Shown here: one piece after another, positions 9,318 to 16,605 of the stretch
Layout: the number at the start of each line of letters is the position of its first letter
Numbering within the stretch: position 1 is the stretch's first letter
Assembly (NCBI RefSeq): GCF_003458415.1
Contig: NZ_QRUF01000007.1
Coordinates: 42,083 to 106,082, forward strand
DNA from: Collinsella sp. AF25-2LB
GTDB taxonomy: Bacteria > Actinomycetota > Coriobacteriia > Coriobacteriales > Coriobacteriaceae
Direction of reading: 5' to 3'
Length of the DNA stretch: 64,000 bases
Program-made: the position numbers and the translations under genes
Notes under the pieces: model-generated
The model's input: only the letters and a program-made list of their open reading frames with translations
Told to the model about the DNA's origin: nothing
Database searches by the model: none

Positions 9318-9761
9318 TTAAGCCTCCAGCTCAATCTTCGTGGGGTTCTGGGCAGCGTGCGGATGCTCGGCACCAGCGTAGACCTTAAGCTTGGTCATCT
9401 GGGCACGGCCGAGGGTGGTCTTGGGCAGCATACCGCGAACGGCGCGCTCGATGACCTTCTCCGGGTGCTTCTCCATAGCCTGGCGGAAGCTCTCAGCCTT
9501 GAGGCCGCCGTTGTAGCCGCTGTGGCGATAATAGGTCTTCGTGTCGGCCTTGTTACCGGTAAGCTGGACCTTATCGGCGTTGATGACGACAACGAAGTCG
9601 CCGCAGTCGCTGTTGGGCGTGAACTGGGGCTTGTTCTTACCGCGCAGGATCATTGCGATCTGGGTGGCAAGACGGCCCAGGACAGCACCATCGGCGTCGA
9701 CGAGAACCCAGTTGCGCTGGACCTCGCCCTGCTTGGCGTAGTGAGTCGATTTCGAAATCAC
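9318..9761 (-). CDS. rplM: 50S ribosomal protein L13
   Basis: L13 (uL13) is an early-assembling large-subunit protein. The 147-residue product contains [39 protein letters not shown] and the [16 protein letters not shown]-terminal segment, all standard for the family. It is the first gene of a two-gene operon with rpsI. A plausible promoter lies 70-95 bases upstream. Confidence 0.98.
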   Translation of the reverse strand: MISKSTHYAKQGEVQRNWVLVDADGAVLGRLATQIAMILRGKNKPQFTPNSDCGDFVVVINADKVQLTGNKADTKTYYRHSGYNGGLKAESFRQAMEKHPEKVIERAVRGMLPKTTLGRAQMTKLKVYAGAEHPHAAQNPTKIELEA

Positions 9762-9827
9762 TTAGACTCCTCCATGTACAGTACGTGTTGTTACAGAGAT
9801 TCACGGGGCTCTGCAAGTAACCCGTCC

Positions 9828-9855
9828 ATATTACCCCGCTCGCCGTACGAGTCAA
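9828..9855 (-). promoter_or_regulatory. Candidate promoter of rplM-rpsI
   Basis: On the minus strand, TTGACT (9855-9850) and TAATAT (9833-9828) are separated by 16 bases, a good housekeeping-type match. The position, about 70 bases before the rplM start, fits a ribosomal protein operon. Confidence 0.6.
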
Positions 9856-9954
9856 CAGGTATTTTGGCTCCGACCAGAGTTTCTGCACATGTCATCCACG
9901 AGCCGTGATTTTCCAGCTCTTTAGCTGTTGTCATTTTTTGAGGGTTCGCCGTCG

Positions 9955-10833
9955 CTAGCGCTCAACGAACTCTTGGATTTCCGCGAGCAGGCGCTTTGCC
10001 TCCTGACGTCCCTGGATATACAAGTCCAAAAGCTTTGCCGAATCGTGCTCGACATGGCCGACCTCGACCGGCTTTTGCGGAGCGACGACCAACGCACGAC
10101 CCTCGCGCTCATACTTCCACAGGTGCATGCGCTGGATGTTGTAACGGTCGTGGCGCGTCTCGATAGCCTCGAGCAGATAGGGGTAGTCGGCATAGCGGGC
10201 GCGCGCGGCCGGCAAAAACTCGTAGGGCTTTTTCTCGTACGAGCGGTCCTGCGTGACGATGACGACCGCACGGTCGAAGCCCGCCTCCTCGAGCACATGC
10301 TCGATGGGGACCGAATCGGCTACGCCGCCGTCGACGTATTTGTGCCCGTCTATCTCGACCGGCGGCGTCACCAGCGGCAACGAAGTCGAGGCGCGCACGG
10401 CGTCGAGATCGAGCACAGCGCTTTTGACCGGCAGGTACGTGGCGGTTCCAAAGAGCATGTCCGTCGCGACGGCGTACATCTCGATGGGGCTCGCGTCGAA
10501 CGTCTCGTTGTCAAAGGGATCCAGGCGGTCCTGGACATCGTTGAAGATAAAGTCGTAGCCGACGATAGAGCCCGTGGATGCAAACGATGCGGCGCCCATG
10601 AAGCGGTTGTCATTGCAGAAAGCCAGGTTGATGCGGTTGGCACGGCCGATCTGGTGCGACTTATAGTTCACGCCGTTGAGGGCGCCGGCCGATACACCGT
10701 AGACAGCCGGAATCTCGACGCCGGCCTCCATGAGAACGTCGAGCACGCCCGCGGTAAACTGCCCGCGAAAACTACCGCCCTCCAGGACGAGCGCGACCTT
10801 GCCGGCGTTCTTTGCCTTATCTTCTGCAGTCAT
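9955..10833 (-). CDS. Patatin-like phospholipase
   Basis: A 292-residue patatin-family serine acyl hydrolase. The oxyanion hole is LVLEGGSFRGQFTAGVL (about residues 16-32), the nucleophile elbow is GVSAG (about 46-50), and the catalytic aspartate lies in YVDGGVADSVP. There is no signal peptide or membrane segment, so the enzyme should be cytoplasmic or peripheral to the membrane. The family hydrolyses phospholipids or other acyl esters; this subgroup resembles E. coli YjjU. AGGAGG lies immediately upstream of the ATG. The gene is monocistronic, and its upstream region is filled by the tandem repeat described separately. Confidence 0.88.
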   Translation of the reverse strand: MTAEDKAKNAGKVALVLEGGSFRGQFTAGVLDVLMEAGVEIPAVYGVSAGALNGVNYKSHQIGRANRINLAFCNDNRFMGAASFASTGSIVGYDFIFNDVQDRLDPFDNETFDASPIEMYAVATDMLFGTATYLPVKSAVLDLDAVRASTSLPLVTPPVEIDGHKYVDGGVADSVPIEHVLEEAGFDRAVVIVTQDRSYEKKPYEFLPAARARYADYPYLLEAIETRHDRYNIQRMHLWKYEREGRALVVAPQKPVEVGHVEHDSAKLLDLYIQGRQEAKRLLAEIQEFVER

Positions 10834-10929
10834 GTTGACCTCCTGCTGTTTCGTTTTGGCTTTCTTCTACCCAGTTTTGGGATGGAGGGCGCGCAGGTTT
10901 TGGAGTTGAGGAGGGCGGAGCGGTCGGCG

Positions 10930-11190
10930 GGAAAGCGTGCCCCGTTCTCAGAGCAAATTCCGGGTCGTATTTTCCGCTGAGCCCGCCATCTGGAAAATGA
11001 ATCCCATTCCGAGCTTAGATTCCGGGATGCGCTTTCCGCTTGAGCTGCCATTGGGAAAGCATGTCCCACTCTACGGCGGGATTCCGGGTCGCAGTTTCCG
11101 CTTGAGGCGCCATCCGGAAACTACGTCCCAGTCTGAGCGCGGATTCCGGGATGGACTTTCCGCCTGGGCCGCCATTGGGAAAGCGTGTCC
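10930..11190. repeat. 62-bp tandem repeat array, about four copies
   Basis: The GGAAA start of each unit recurs at 10930, 10992, 11054, 11116 and 11178, an exact 62-base period. Each unit carries GGAAA, a TCCC segment, ATTCCGGG and TTTCCGC, so each can fold on itself and pair with its neighbours. Substitutions differ between units while the period is kept. The array sits between the patatin gene and tmRNA and is not coding in any convincing way. Confidence 0.85.
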
Positions 11191-11224
11191 CGGCCTGCGT
11201 TGACGCGGCATTTTCTTTACGCCC

Positions 11225-11466
11225 GCGCCCTGCACAGAGTTCGATTCTCCGCGGTTTGGGGGATCCGTTGATGGGTTGAGGCCAGGGCAAGACGCCCGAT
11301 CGGCATCGCATCTATATCTGGCTGAAGCATTGCGCGGAGAATCCGCGTATTTGCTTCGCAAATACGCGCCGGCTTCGGCCGCCTACCGGCGTCCTCGCCC
11401 GCTCGCTACAAACGCTTCGCGTTTGCTTAACGCTCGCGCCCTGCATAGAGTTCGATTCTCCGCGGT
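11225..11466 (+). repeat. Two direct copies of a tmRNA T-arm-like sequence
   Basis: CGCGCCCTGCA followed by GAGTTCGATTCTCCGCGGT occurs at 11225-11255 and 11435-11466 with one difference. The core GAGTTCGATTCTCCGCG is identical to the T-arm and 3' acceptor of the tmRNA gene that starts at 11522, but in the opposite orientation. TTCG-capped hairpins such as GCGTATTTGCTTCGCAAATACGC lie between the copies. These may be remains of attachment sites of elements that once used ssrA. Confidence 0.65.
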
Positions 11467-11477
11467 ACGGACTAGAA

Positions 11478-11513
11478 ATAAAAAGGCAGGTAGATATAAA
11501 TATCTACCTGCCT
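11478..11513 (-). terminator. Rho-independent terminator of ssrA
   Basis: A 13-pair stem (AGGCAGGTAGATA with TATCTACCTGCCT) is followed on the minus strand by TTTTTATT. It sits directly after the 3' end of tmRNA. Confidence 0.92.
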
Positions 11514-11521
11514 GTTACTTA

Positions 11522-11885
11522 TGGTGGAGGCGCGGAGAATCGAACTCCGGTCCACGAAAGCCCCCTGATTGGCATCTCCAAGCTCAGTCGCTGGTTTAGT
11601 CTCGGACGCTTTGCGCGCAGCGACACGCTCGCGGCGTCCTAACCGGTTCGGTCTTAGCCTGCGCCATACCGATTACGTGCGCAGGAGCATTCCCCTAACA
11701 TGACGTCGCGCCGGTGTCGGGGAAATCACCGGGTTGACGCGCCGCTATAAACTAAGCAGCGAGAGCCATAGGCTCAAAAGAAGAGTTGTTGTCAATTCAA
11801 TTTGACGGTACCCCTGTTTAACGAGGCGAGGAGACCTCGGCTTGCTTCCTCTCTCAGAGCTATCGTGTCGAAACCAGTCGCCCCC
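11522..11885 (-). ncRNA. ssrA: Transfer-messenger RNA
   Basis: tmRNA rescues stalled ribosomes with SmpB. The 5' end reads GGGGGCGACTGG and TTTCGACA on the minus strand; its first seven bases pair with CGCCTCC before the encoded ACCA at 11522, giving the tRNA-like acceptor stem. The T-arm GGAGTTCGATTCTCC is intact. The tag frame, at 11793-11752 on the minus strand, reads DNNSSFEPMALAA and then TAG, a normal degradation tag ending in ALAA. Length is 364 bases. smpB is not in the window. Confidence 0.96.
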
Positions 11886-12122
11886 GAATGTCGGGAAAGT
11901 CTGGATGGCACTGGGCACGAGCGCCCAACACCCGTCGACTTTTCAAGGAACACGCGGGGTGAACCCCGCTCGTGGATAGCTATCTTACCACGTTCTAAAG
12001 GCAGACAGCTGTTCTATGCACGAGCTGTGAAGACCCCAATGTGCGCCGCACTTCGCACTTTTGCTACCGATCGCGTAACGTATATTTTCGCCAAGCAAAA
12101 CTGACCCGTCGAAAGGACCGTT

Positions 12123-12557
12123 ATGGATACCAAGCAGCAACTCATCAATGCCCTCACAGGCCTGGGCTCAACCATTACCGAAGCTATGGATGTCATCGAA
12201 GGCTTTGTCCCCTGCGGACATCCCGCCCTCACGGTTTCGAACGCACTCGTCGCGCTGGACGCTGACGATGATGCAGCTCTCGCCCAGCAGCTTGAGACCG
12301 TCGAGGGCTTTATCGACCACGTGAGCGAGAACCGCGGCGTGACCGCCTACCACGGCATCGAGGTCGAGCTCGCGGGTCCCAAAGCCGATCTGCTCGCAGC
12401 AATCCGCGAGGTAGGCGCCCTTATGCAGACCGCAGGCGTCAAGAACACCCAGGTCAACGAGTGGGTCTACCGCAGTCTGGCAGCACTCGACAGCTCCGAA
12501 GAAAAGGCAGCCGAGCAGCTCGCAGAAAGTCCCGCCATTAAGGCCGAGCTTTTGTAA
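12123..12557 (+). CDS. Hypothetical helical protein
   Basis: A 144-residue acidic, mostly helical protein that I do not recognise. It has no signal peptide, membrane segment, zinc motif or nucleotide-binding motif. GAAAGGA lies upstream of the ATG with normal spacing and codon use matches the neighbours, so it is probably real. It begins about 240 bases from the 5' end of tmRNA, on the opposite strand, and is followed by a hairpin. A single CGH sequence near residue 37 is the only conspicuous polar cluster. Confidence 0.65.
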   Translation: MDTKQQLINALTGLGSTITEAMDVIEGFVPCGHPALTVSNALVALDADDDAALAQQLETVEGFIDHVSENRGVTAYHGIEVELAGPKADLLAAIREVGALMQTAGVKNTQVNEWVYRSLAALDSSEEKAAEQLAESPAIKAELL

Positions 12558-12566
12558 ATAGCAGAC

Positions 12567-12603
12567 GCGGGCCCCTTGGCGCATCGTCGTCCAAGAGGCC
12601 CGC
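12567..12603. terminator. Hairpin between convergent genes
   Basis: GCGGGCC-C-CTTGG pairs with CCAAG-A-GGCCCGC around an 11-base loop. It lies between the stop codons of two convergent genes. No T-tract follows, so it is a weak or Rho-assisted terminator at best. Confidence 0.5.
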
Positions 12604-12615
12604 AAACAGTTCGCG

Positions 12616-13131
12616 TCAACCGATAGCCGCGCCGCCGCGTTCGGCCAGAGCAAGAATCGGCATCATTTGGCGCGGGGTCTTTGCTGCGAGATCGGCATGT
12701 TCGAGCAGCTTTCGATCGTTAGTCACCAAGTAATCGACCTGCGCGCGCTTGCACGCGGCGAGCACCAAGTTGTCCTCGTAATCGCGATGGAGCGCTAAGT
12801 ATTTGTCGGCCAGCCAAAGGTCCGACGCATCTGCACCAACGGCCATGGCGTTTTCGGTCATGTTCCGAACAAACGCCAACGCCGCATCGCCAATTGCACG
12901 GGCAGATGCCTCGTCGATCGCTCCCCCGCTGGCAAGAACGCTACGCTTCAGCTCATGTTGGACAACGTACAGCACGTCCTTAGCGATATACACCGGGAAG
13001 AACAGCAATGCCCCCGTCTCCGCCGCCTGCCCAATAAACGCACGCGCGGCAAGCGACTCGGCATGGTCGACGCAAAACGAATCAACCCATACGTTGGCGT
13101 CCACCATGATCTTGAGAGGCGCCCCACTCAC
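12616..13131 (-). CDS. PIN-domain toxin
   Basis: A 171-residue PIN-domain ribonuclease, probably the toxin of a type II toxin-antitoxin pair. Conserved acidic positions are visible at IMVDANVWVD near residues 9-18, in the middle, and at LVTNDRKLLEHA near the C-terminus, the usual metal-binding set. The start overlaps the stop of the upstream antitoxin gene by four bases, so translation is coupled. PIN toxins cleave tRNA or mRNA; the target is unknown. Pairing with a ribbon-helix-helix antitoxin rather than a VapB-type partner is plausible for this subgroup. Confidence 0.8.
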   Translation of the reverse strand: MSGAPLKIMVDANVWVDSFCVDHAESLAARAFIGQAAETGALLFFPVYIAKDVLYVVQHELKRSVLASGGAIDEASARAIGDAALAFVRNMTENAMAVGADASDLWLADKYLALHRDYEDNLVLAACKRAQVDYLVTNDRKLLEHADLAAKTPRQMMPILALAERGGAAIG

Positions 13132-13463
13132 TGGATCATCCCCTTTTGGCGATAATGCTCATCCATGGCTTCGGAATAGATTGTGTCCCAACCGCGATCG
13201 TCGGATACAGGCGACGCAGCGATGCCCATATCTGCATAAAGCCGGTCTGCCGCTGCCCATGATGCGGCGAACGGAGTATCGGGCGCGACGGTCTGCTGCC
13301 GGTCGTCGACGGCCGCAAGCACTTCCTCGCACTGCCCGCCACCCTGCGCGACCTTGGCCACCACCTTTTTGATGAGCTCGGGCAGCGACCCGCCCGAAAG
13401 CCGCAGCGCCTCCTCGGCACGCTCTTTAACCGAGCGATCTACGCGAACATTCACCTGTGCCAT
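13128..13463 (-). CDS. RelB/DinJ-like ribbon-helix-helix antitoxin
   Basis: A 111-residue antitoxin. The start at 13463 gives MAQVNVRVDRSVKERAEEAL, the RelB/DinJ-type ribbon-helix-helix beginning; an upstream in-frame start would add 20 residues with no family match and would overlap the operator. The N-terminal 45 residues should bind DNA and dimerise, and the C-terminal part should neutralise the PIN toxin encoded downstream with a four-base overlap. Three GCTAGC sites upstream of the start are the likely autoregulatory operator. Confidence 0.8.
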   Translation of the reverse strand: MAQVNVRVDRSVKERAEEALRLSGGSLPELIKKVVAKVAQGGGQCEEVLAAVDDRQQTVAPDTPFAASWAAADRLYADMGIAASPVSDDRGWDTIYSEAMDEHYRQKGMIQ

Positions 13464-13503
13464 GCCGCTAACAGCACCCACGTCGATCCCGCTCCCTTCA
13501 ATT

Positions 13504-13540
13504 GCTAGCCATGCTAGCACCACTTTATAGAGAAGCTAGC
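13504..13540 (-). promoter_or_regulatory. Operator and promoter of the RelB-PIN module
   Basis: GCTAGC occurs three times, at 13504, 13513 and 13535. On the minus strand CTATAAAG between the second and third site resembles a -10 box. This is the arrangement expected for an autorepressed toxin-antitoxin operon. Confidence 0.65.
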
Positions 13541-13554
13541 AAATGGTCAAATGC

Positions 13555-13600
13555 AAAAGGCCTGCGCCCGGACGACACCGATGCCGTCTGGGCGCAGGCC
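13555..13600 (-). terminator. Terminator of the P-type ATPase operon
   Basis: On the minus strand, GGCCTGCGCCC-AGACG pairs with CGTC-CGGGCGCAGGCC around a ten-base loop and is followed by TTTTGC. It lies 25 bases beyond the ATPase stop. Confidence 0.85.
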
Positions 13601-13624
13601 AGATAACGTGGGCGGACACGTCTG

Positions 13625-15700
13625 CTAACGCAGGTAAGCCTTCGCGTTGCTCAGACTGTAGGCAATCGTCGAGCCGTTGTGCAGCAACGACGACGTCTGC
13701 GGAGTGATCATGCCGGTAATACCCAATGCCAACAGCGCCGAGTTGGTGAGCATCACCTTGGAATACGAACTCGTCAGACGGTCGATAAGCCCCTGACTCA
13801 TGCGGCGCAGGCGCACGATCGCGGCCAGATCCGTATCGGTCAGAATGATATCGGCGACCTCCTTGGCGATGTCGCTTCCACCGCCCATCGCCAAGCCCAC
13901 GTCTGCCAAACCGAGCGCCGGCGAATCGTTGACGCCGTCGCCTACCATGGCAACATGGCGCCCCTCGCTCTTAATGCGCTCCACATAGGCGTACTTGTCC
14001 TCGGGCAGCAGCTCGGCCTTAAACTCGTCGACACCCGCCTCGCGCGCAATCCGCTCGGCCGTGCGCTCCGAGTCGCCCGTGAGCATGACCACGTGCTTAA
14101 CGCCCAACGCGTGCAAGTCGGCGATAGCCTCGCGGACCCCGGGCTTAAGCGGGTCCTCGATACCGAGCACGCCCACAACGGTGCCGTCGACCGCCAGATA
14201 CAGCGGCGACAGGCCCTGCATCTGGGACTCAATGCGCTCCTTAATGTCGGAATCGAGCTGCGCGCTCTCGTCCTCAAATACAAAGTGCGCGGAACCGATG
14301 ATGGCGCGACGCCCTTCAATGGACGAAGCGATACCGTGCGCCACAATATACTCGACAGCAGCGTGACGCTCGCGGTGCTCGAGCCCACGCTCGTGAGCAG
14401 CGTTGACCACGGCACGCGCCACCGGATGCGGGAAATGCTCCTCCAAGCAAGCGGAAAGGCGCAGGATCTCGTCCTCGCTCCAGCCATCGGTGGTGAGTAC
14501 GCAGGCAAGACGCGGCTGCGCCTCGGTGAGCGTGCCGGTCTTATCAAACACAATGGTGTCGGCCTTGGCAAACGACTCAAAGTACTTTGCGCCCTTGACC
14601 ATGACGCCCATCTTGGCAGCATCGCTCATAGCGGTCATGACGGCAACGGAACCCGTGAGCTTGAGTGCGCACGAGTAGTCGACCATCAACGCCGCTGAGG
14701 TCTTGATAAGGCTGCGGGTGGTAAGCGCAACCAGGCCCGCGAGCAGGAAGTTCCACGGGACGATCTTGTTGGCGAGATCTTCCATGTGCGACTGGCCCTC
14801 GGACTTGAGCGAGTCGGCCGTCTGCACGAGCGAGACGATTGAGCGCAGTTTGGTTTGCGCCGTATTGGCGCGCACACGCACCAAGATGCTGCCGTCTTCC
14901 ACGACGGTGCCGGCGAACACGTCGTCGCCCACGCTGCGCTCGACGGCCAGCGGCTCGCCGGTCAGGGTCGCCTGGTTGACCATGGCGCTCCCCTGCTCGA
15001 CAACACCGTCGATGCAGATGGACATGCCAGTACGCACGGCGACCAGATCGCCGGGCTCAAGCTCGGTCGCGGCAACACTTACCTCGGTGTCACCGACCAC
15101 TTTTTGTGCCTTATCGGGCACGTCGAGCAGCGAGTTGATGAGCTCGTTTTCGCTCATGGCGCGCGTGTAGTCCTCGAGCAGCTCGCCCACGTTGAGCAGG
15201 AACATTGTCTGGCCCGCGGTGTCGACGTCGCGTTTGACGAACGAAATGCCGATGGCCGAAGCGTCGAGCACAGGAACGGTCAGACGCGGCTGCGCCAGCT
15301 CATGAAGGGCAGCGCGCAAAAATGCCATGTAACCGGCCACGACAAACACCGCACGCAGGGGCGTGGGCAAAAACCAGCGACGTGCGTAATGGGCACCGAC
15401 GAGTGTCGCCAGGTCCATAACGAGTTTGTGCTTGCGCGGCTCGAGTTGCATCACGTAGCCCGACTTGGCATCGGCGACGGCTTGAGCATCGAGTGCGCCC
15501 AAGGCGTCGAGCACGCTCGCACGACACTGCTCGTCGTACTCCAGCGCCATCTGGCCAATGCGGCCATACACGCGCACTTTGCGCACGCCGTCGATTTCGC
15601 CGCCAAGCTTAAGAAGTGCATCGAGATCGCTCTCTGGCACAGGACCCGCCAATTGAAGACGGGTCCTGCCGGGGATCTCGCTAATAATCGAGAATCTCAT
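13625..15700 (-). CDS. Heavy-metal translocating P-type ATPase
   Basis: A 691-residue P1B-type ATPase in the cytoplasmic membrane. Visible motifs are TGEP (248-251), the phosphorylation site DKTGTLT (D386), VVMLTGD, and GDGVNDSPAL. The N-terminal 70 residues resemble a heavy-metal-associated domain but lack its CxxC pair. The intramembrane motif, normally CPC, is replaced by YSCALK at about 342-347, so the metal cannot be assigned by analogy to copper or zinc pumps. It is preceded by a small DUF6110-like gene 18 bases upstream, forming an operon. A palindrome in the promoter region suggests a metal-responsive repressor. Export of manganese, iron or another metal is possible. Confidence 0.88.
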   Translation of the reverse strand: MRFSIISEIPGRTRLQLAGPVPESDLDALLKLGGEIDGVRKVRVYGRIGQMALEYDEQCRASVLDALGALDAQAVADAKSGYVMQLEPRKHKLVMDLATLVGAHYARRWFLPTPLRAVFVVAGYMAFLRAALHELAQPRLTVPVLDASAIGISFVKRDVDTAGQTMFLLNVGELLEDYTRAMSENELINSLLDVPDKAQKVVGDTEVSVAATELEPGDLVAVRTGMSICIDGVVEQGSAMVNQATLTGEPLAVERSVGDDVFAGTVVEDGSILVRVRANTAQTKLRSIVSLVQTADSLKSEGQSHMEDLANKIVPWNFLLAGLVALTTRSLIKTSAALMVDYSCALKLTGSVAVMTAMSDAAKMGVMVKGAKYFESFAKADTIVFDKTGTLTEAQPRLACVLTTDGWSEDEILRLSACLEEHFPHPVARAVVNAAHERGLEHRERHAAVEYIVAHGIASSIEGRRAIIGSAHFVFEDESAQLDSDIKERIESQMQGLSPLYLAVDGTVVGVLGIEDPLKPGVREAIADLHALGVKHVVMLTGDSERTAERIAREAGVDEFKAELLPEDKYAYVERIKSEGRHVAMVGDGVNDSPALGLADVGLAMGGGSDIAKEVADIILTDTDLAAIVRLRRMSQGLIDRLTSSYSKVMLTNSALLALGITGMITPQTSSLLHNGSTIAYSLSNAKAYLR

Positions 15701-15718
15701 AGTTTGTGCCTGGGAGCG

Positions 15719-15964
15719 TTACTCGGCTGCCTCGTCAGCAGCGGCCTCGCTCTGGGTGATGTAGGCAGCCTCGGCAACCATGTCATCGACATTGGCCTTG
15801 GCCTGCTCGACCATGTCCTGGTAGCAGTTCTTGACGCGCATACCGCACGCAATACCCTGCACGCAGGCATTCTTTACCGGAGCGCTGGTGAGCAGCTTGA
15901 TGCCAGCCGTACCAAGCAGAAAACCGCCACCGACAAGCAGGGTATTGAACGTCGACTTCTTCAT
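15719..15964 (-). CDS. DUF6110-like small membrane-associated protein
   Basis: An 81-residue protein with a basic start, a hydrophobic segment at about residues 9-26 (LLVGGGFLLGTAGIKLL), and a C-terminal acidic helix. Two cysteines lie at about 33 and 40 in CVQGIACGMRVKNC, with a third close by, and might bind metal. The pattern GTAGIKLLTS...KNxC is what I recall for DUF6110 proteins that accompany this ATPase type. The start at 15964 is chosen for the GGGAGAAG ribosome-binding site. It probably assists the ATPase; function is not established. Confidence 0.7.
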   Translation of the reverse strand: MKKSTFNTLLVGGGFLLGTAGIKLLTSAPVKNACVQGIACGMRVKNCYQDMVEQAKANVDDMVAEAAYITQSEAAADEAAE

Positions 15965-16049
15965 GTTGCTTCTCCCTTTTGCCGCATTGGACGCGGCACG
16001 GTACCTCAGCACTCGAGTAAACAAGTTTGCTCGAGCACACTTTTGGAAA

Positions 16050-16071
16050 ATAGTTTAGTTTATCTAACTAT
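16050..16071 (-). promoter_or_regulatory. Candidate repressor palindrome upstream of the ATPase operon
   Basis: ATAGTT and AACTAT are 22 bases apart end to end, with a second nested pair TTAG/CTAA inside. The site is AT-rich in a GC-rich genome and sits about 85 bases before the DUF6110-like start. The form resembles DtxR/MntR or Fur-type operators, but no regulator is adjacent. Confidence 0.45.
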
Positions 16072-16195
16072 TAAGTTCAACAAAGGTTAACTCTTTGGAA
16101 ATCTTAAGGTGGGGAACAGCCGGCTTCTAGCGATCCGCCCGCCGCGATGTACATCCGTAACGCCAAAGAGGGAGCCCTCCCCTCTCCAGCAAATT

Positions 16196-16376
16196 GAAGG
16201 TGAATGGTTTTCCGCGAAGTGAACGAGCAAAATTAGACCCCCGAAACATCCGCATTTTTTCGCAGCAAAACCGCAGGAAACACTCGACAAAACCGCAGGA
16301 AACCGAGCCAGAAAAGTGTTGATGTTTCAGGGGTCCAAAATAGGTCGTTCACTTCGCGGAAAAGTATTCACCTTCG
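16196..16376. repeat. Imperfect 60-bp inverted repeat (MITE-like)
   Basis: The left arm (16196-16253) and right arm (about 16320-16376) are inverted copies sharing GAAGGTGAAT, TTTTCCGCGAAGTGAACGA, GACCCC and GAAACATC. The middle contains ACAAAACCGCAGGAAAC-type direct repeats. No open reading frame fits. It may be a non-autonomous element or a large structured RNA. Confidence 0.7.
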
Positions 16377-16389
16377 TTTTCTCGTCCAC

Positions 16390-16418
16390 AAAAATGAGGG
16401 CGCCAACGGCGCCCTCAT
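16390..16418 (-). terminator. Terminator downstream of gatB
   Basis: A perfect stem of ATGAGGGCGCC with GGCGCCCTCAT and a three-base loop is followed on the minus strand by five T residues. It lies about 190 bases beyond the gatB stop, after the long inverted-repeat element. Confidence 0.8.
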
Positions 16419-16470
16419 TCACCAAATTCCATTCAGCCTACCTGACCCGAACGGCCGAGTCGTCACGGAG

Positions 16471-16598
16471 CCGAGGGGCCGGGCGCAGGGCCTTGCCTCT
16501 CAATGAGTTCCGCACGAACAGGAGGCGCCAGTGGCGCCTCCGTCGTGAGTCAGGACTGTCCGAAATTGAGAGGCAAGGCCCTGCGCCCGGCCCCTCGG
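16471..16598 (-). other. Long inverted-repeat element with conserved core, copy B
   Basis: Bases 16471-16504 and 16565-16598 are perfect 34-bp inverted arms. Read on the minus strand, the 60-base core has CGGACAGTCCTGACTC, an inner hairpin (GGAGGCGCC / GGCGCCTCC), and TTCGTGCGGAACTC, as in copy A at 725-858. The inner stem and outer arms differ from copy A in sequence but keep pairing. The first arm begins eight bases after the gatB stop codon, so the element is almost certainly in the gatCAB 3' untranslated region. Confidence 0.8.
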
Positions 16599-16605
16599 TT
16601 CCCGC

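Noticed and set aside
11225..11466. tRNA genes suggested by two T-arm-like sequences
   Set aside because: Neither copy has an anticodon arm, a D-arm or a matching acceptor strand; they match tmRNA, not a tRNA.
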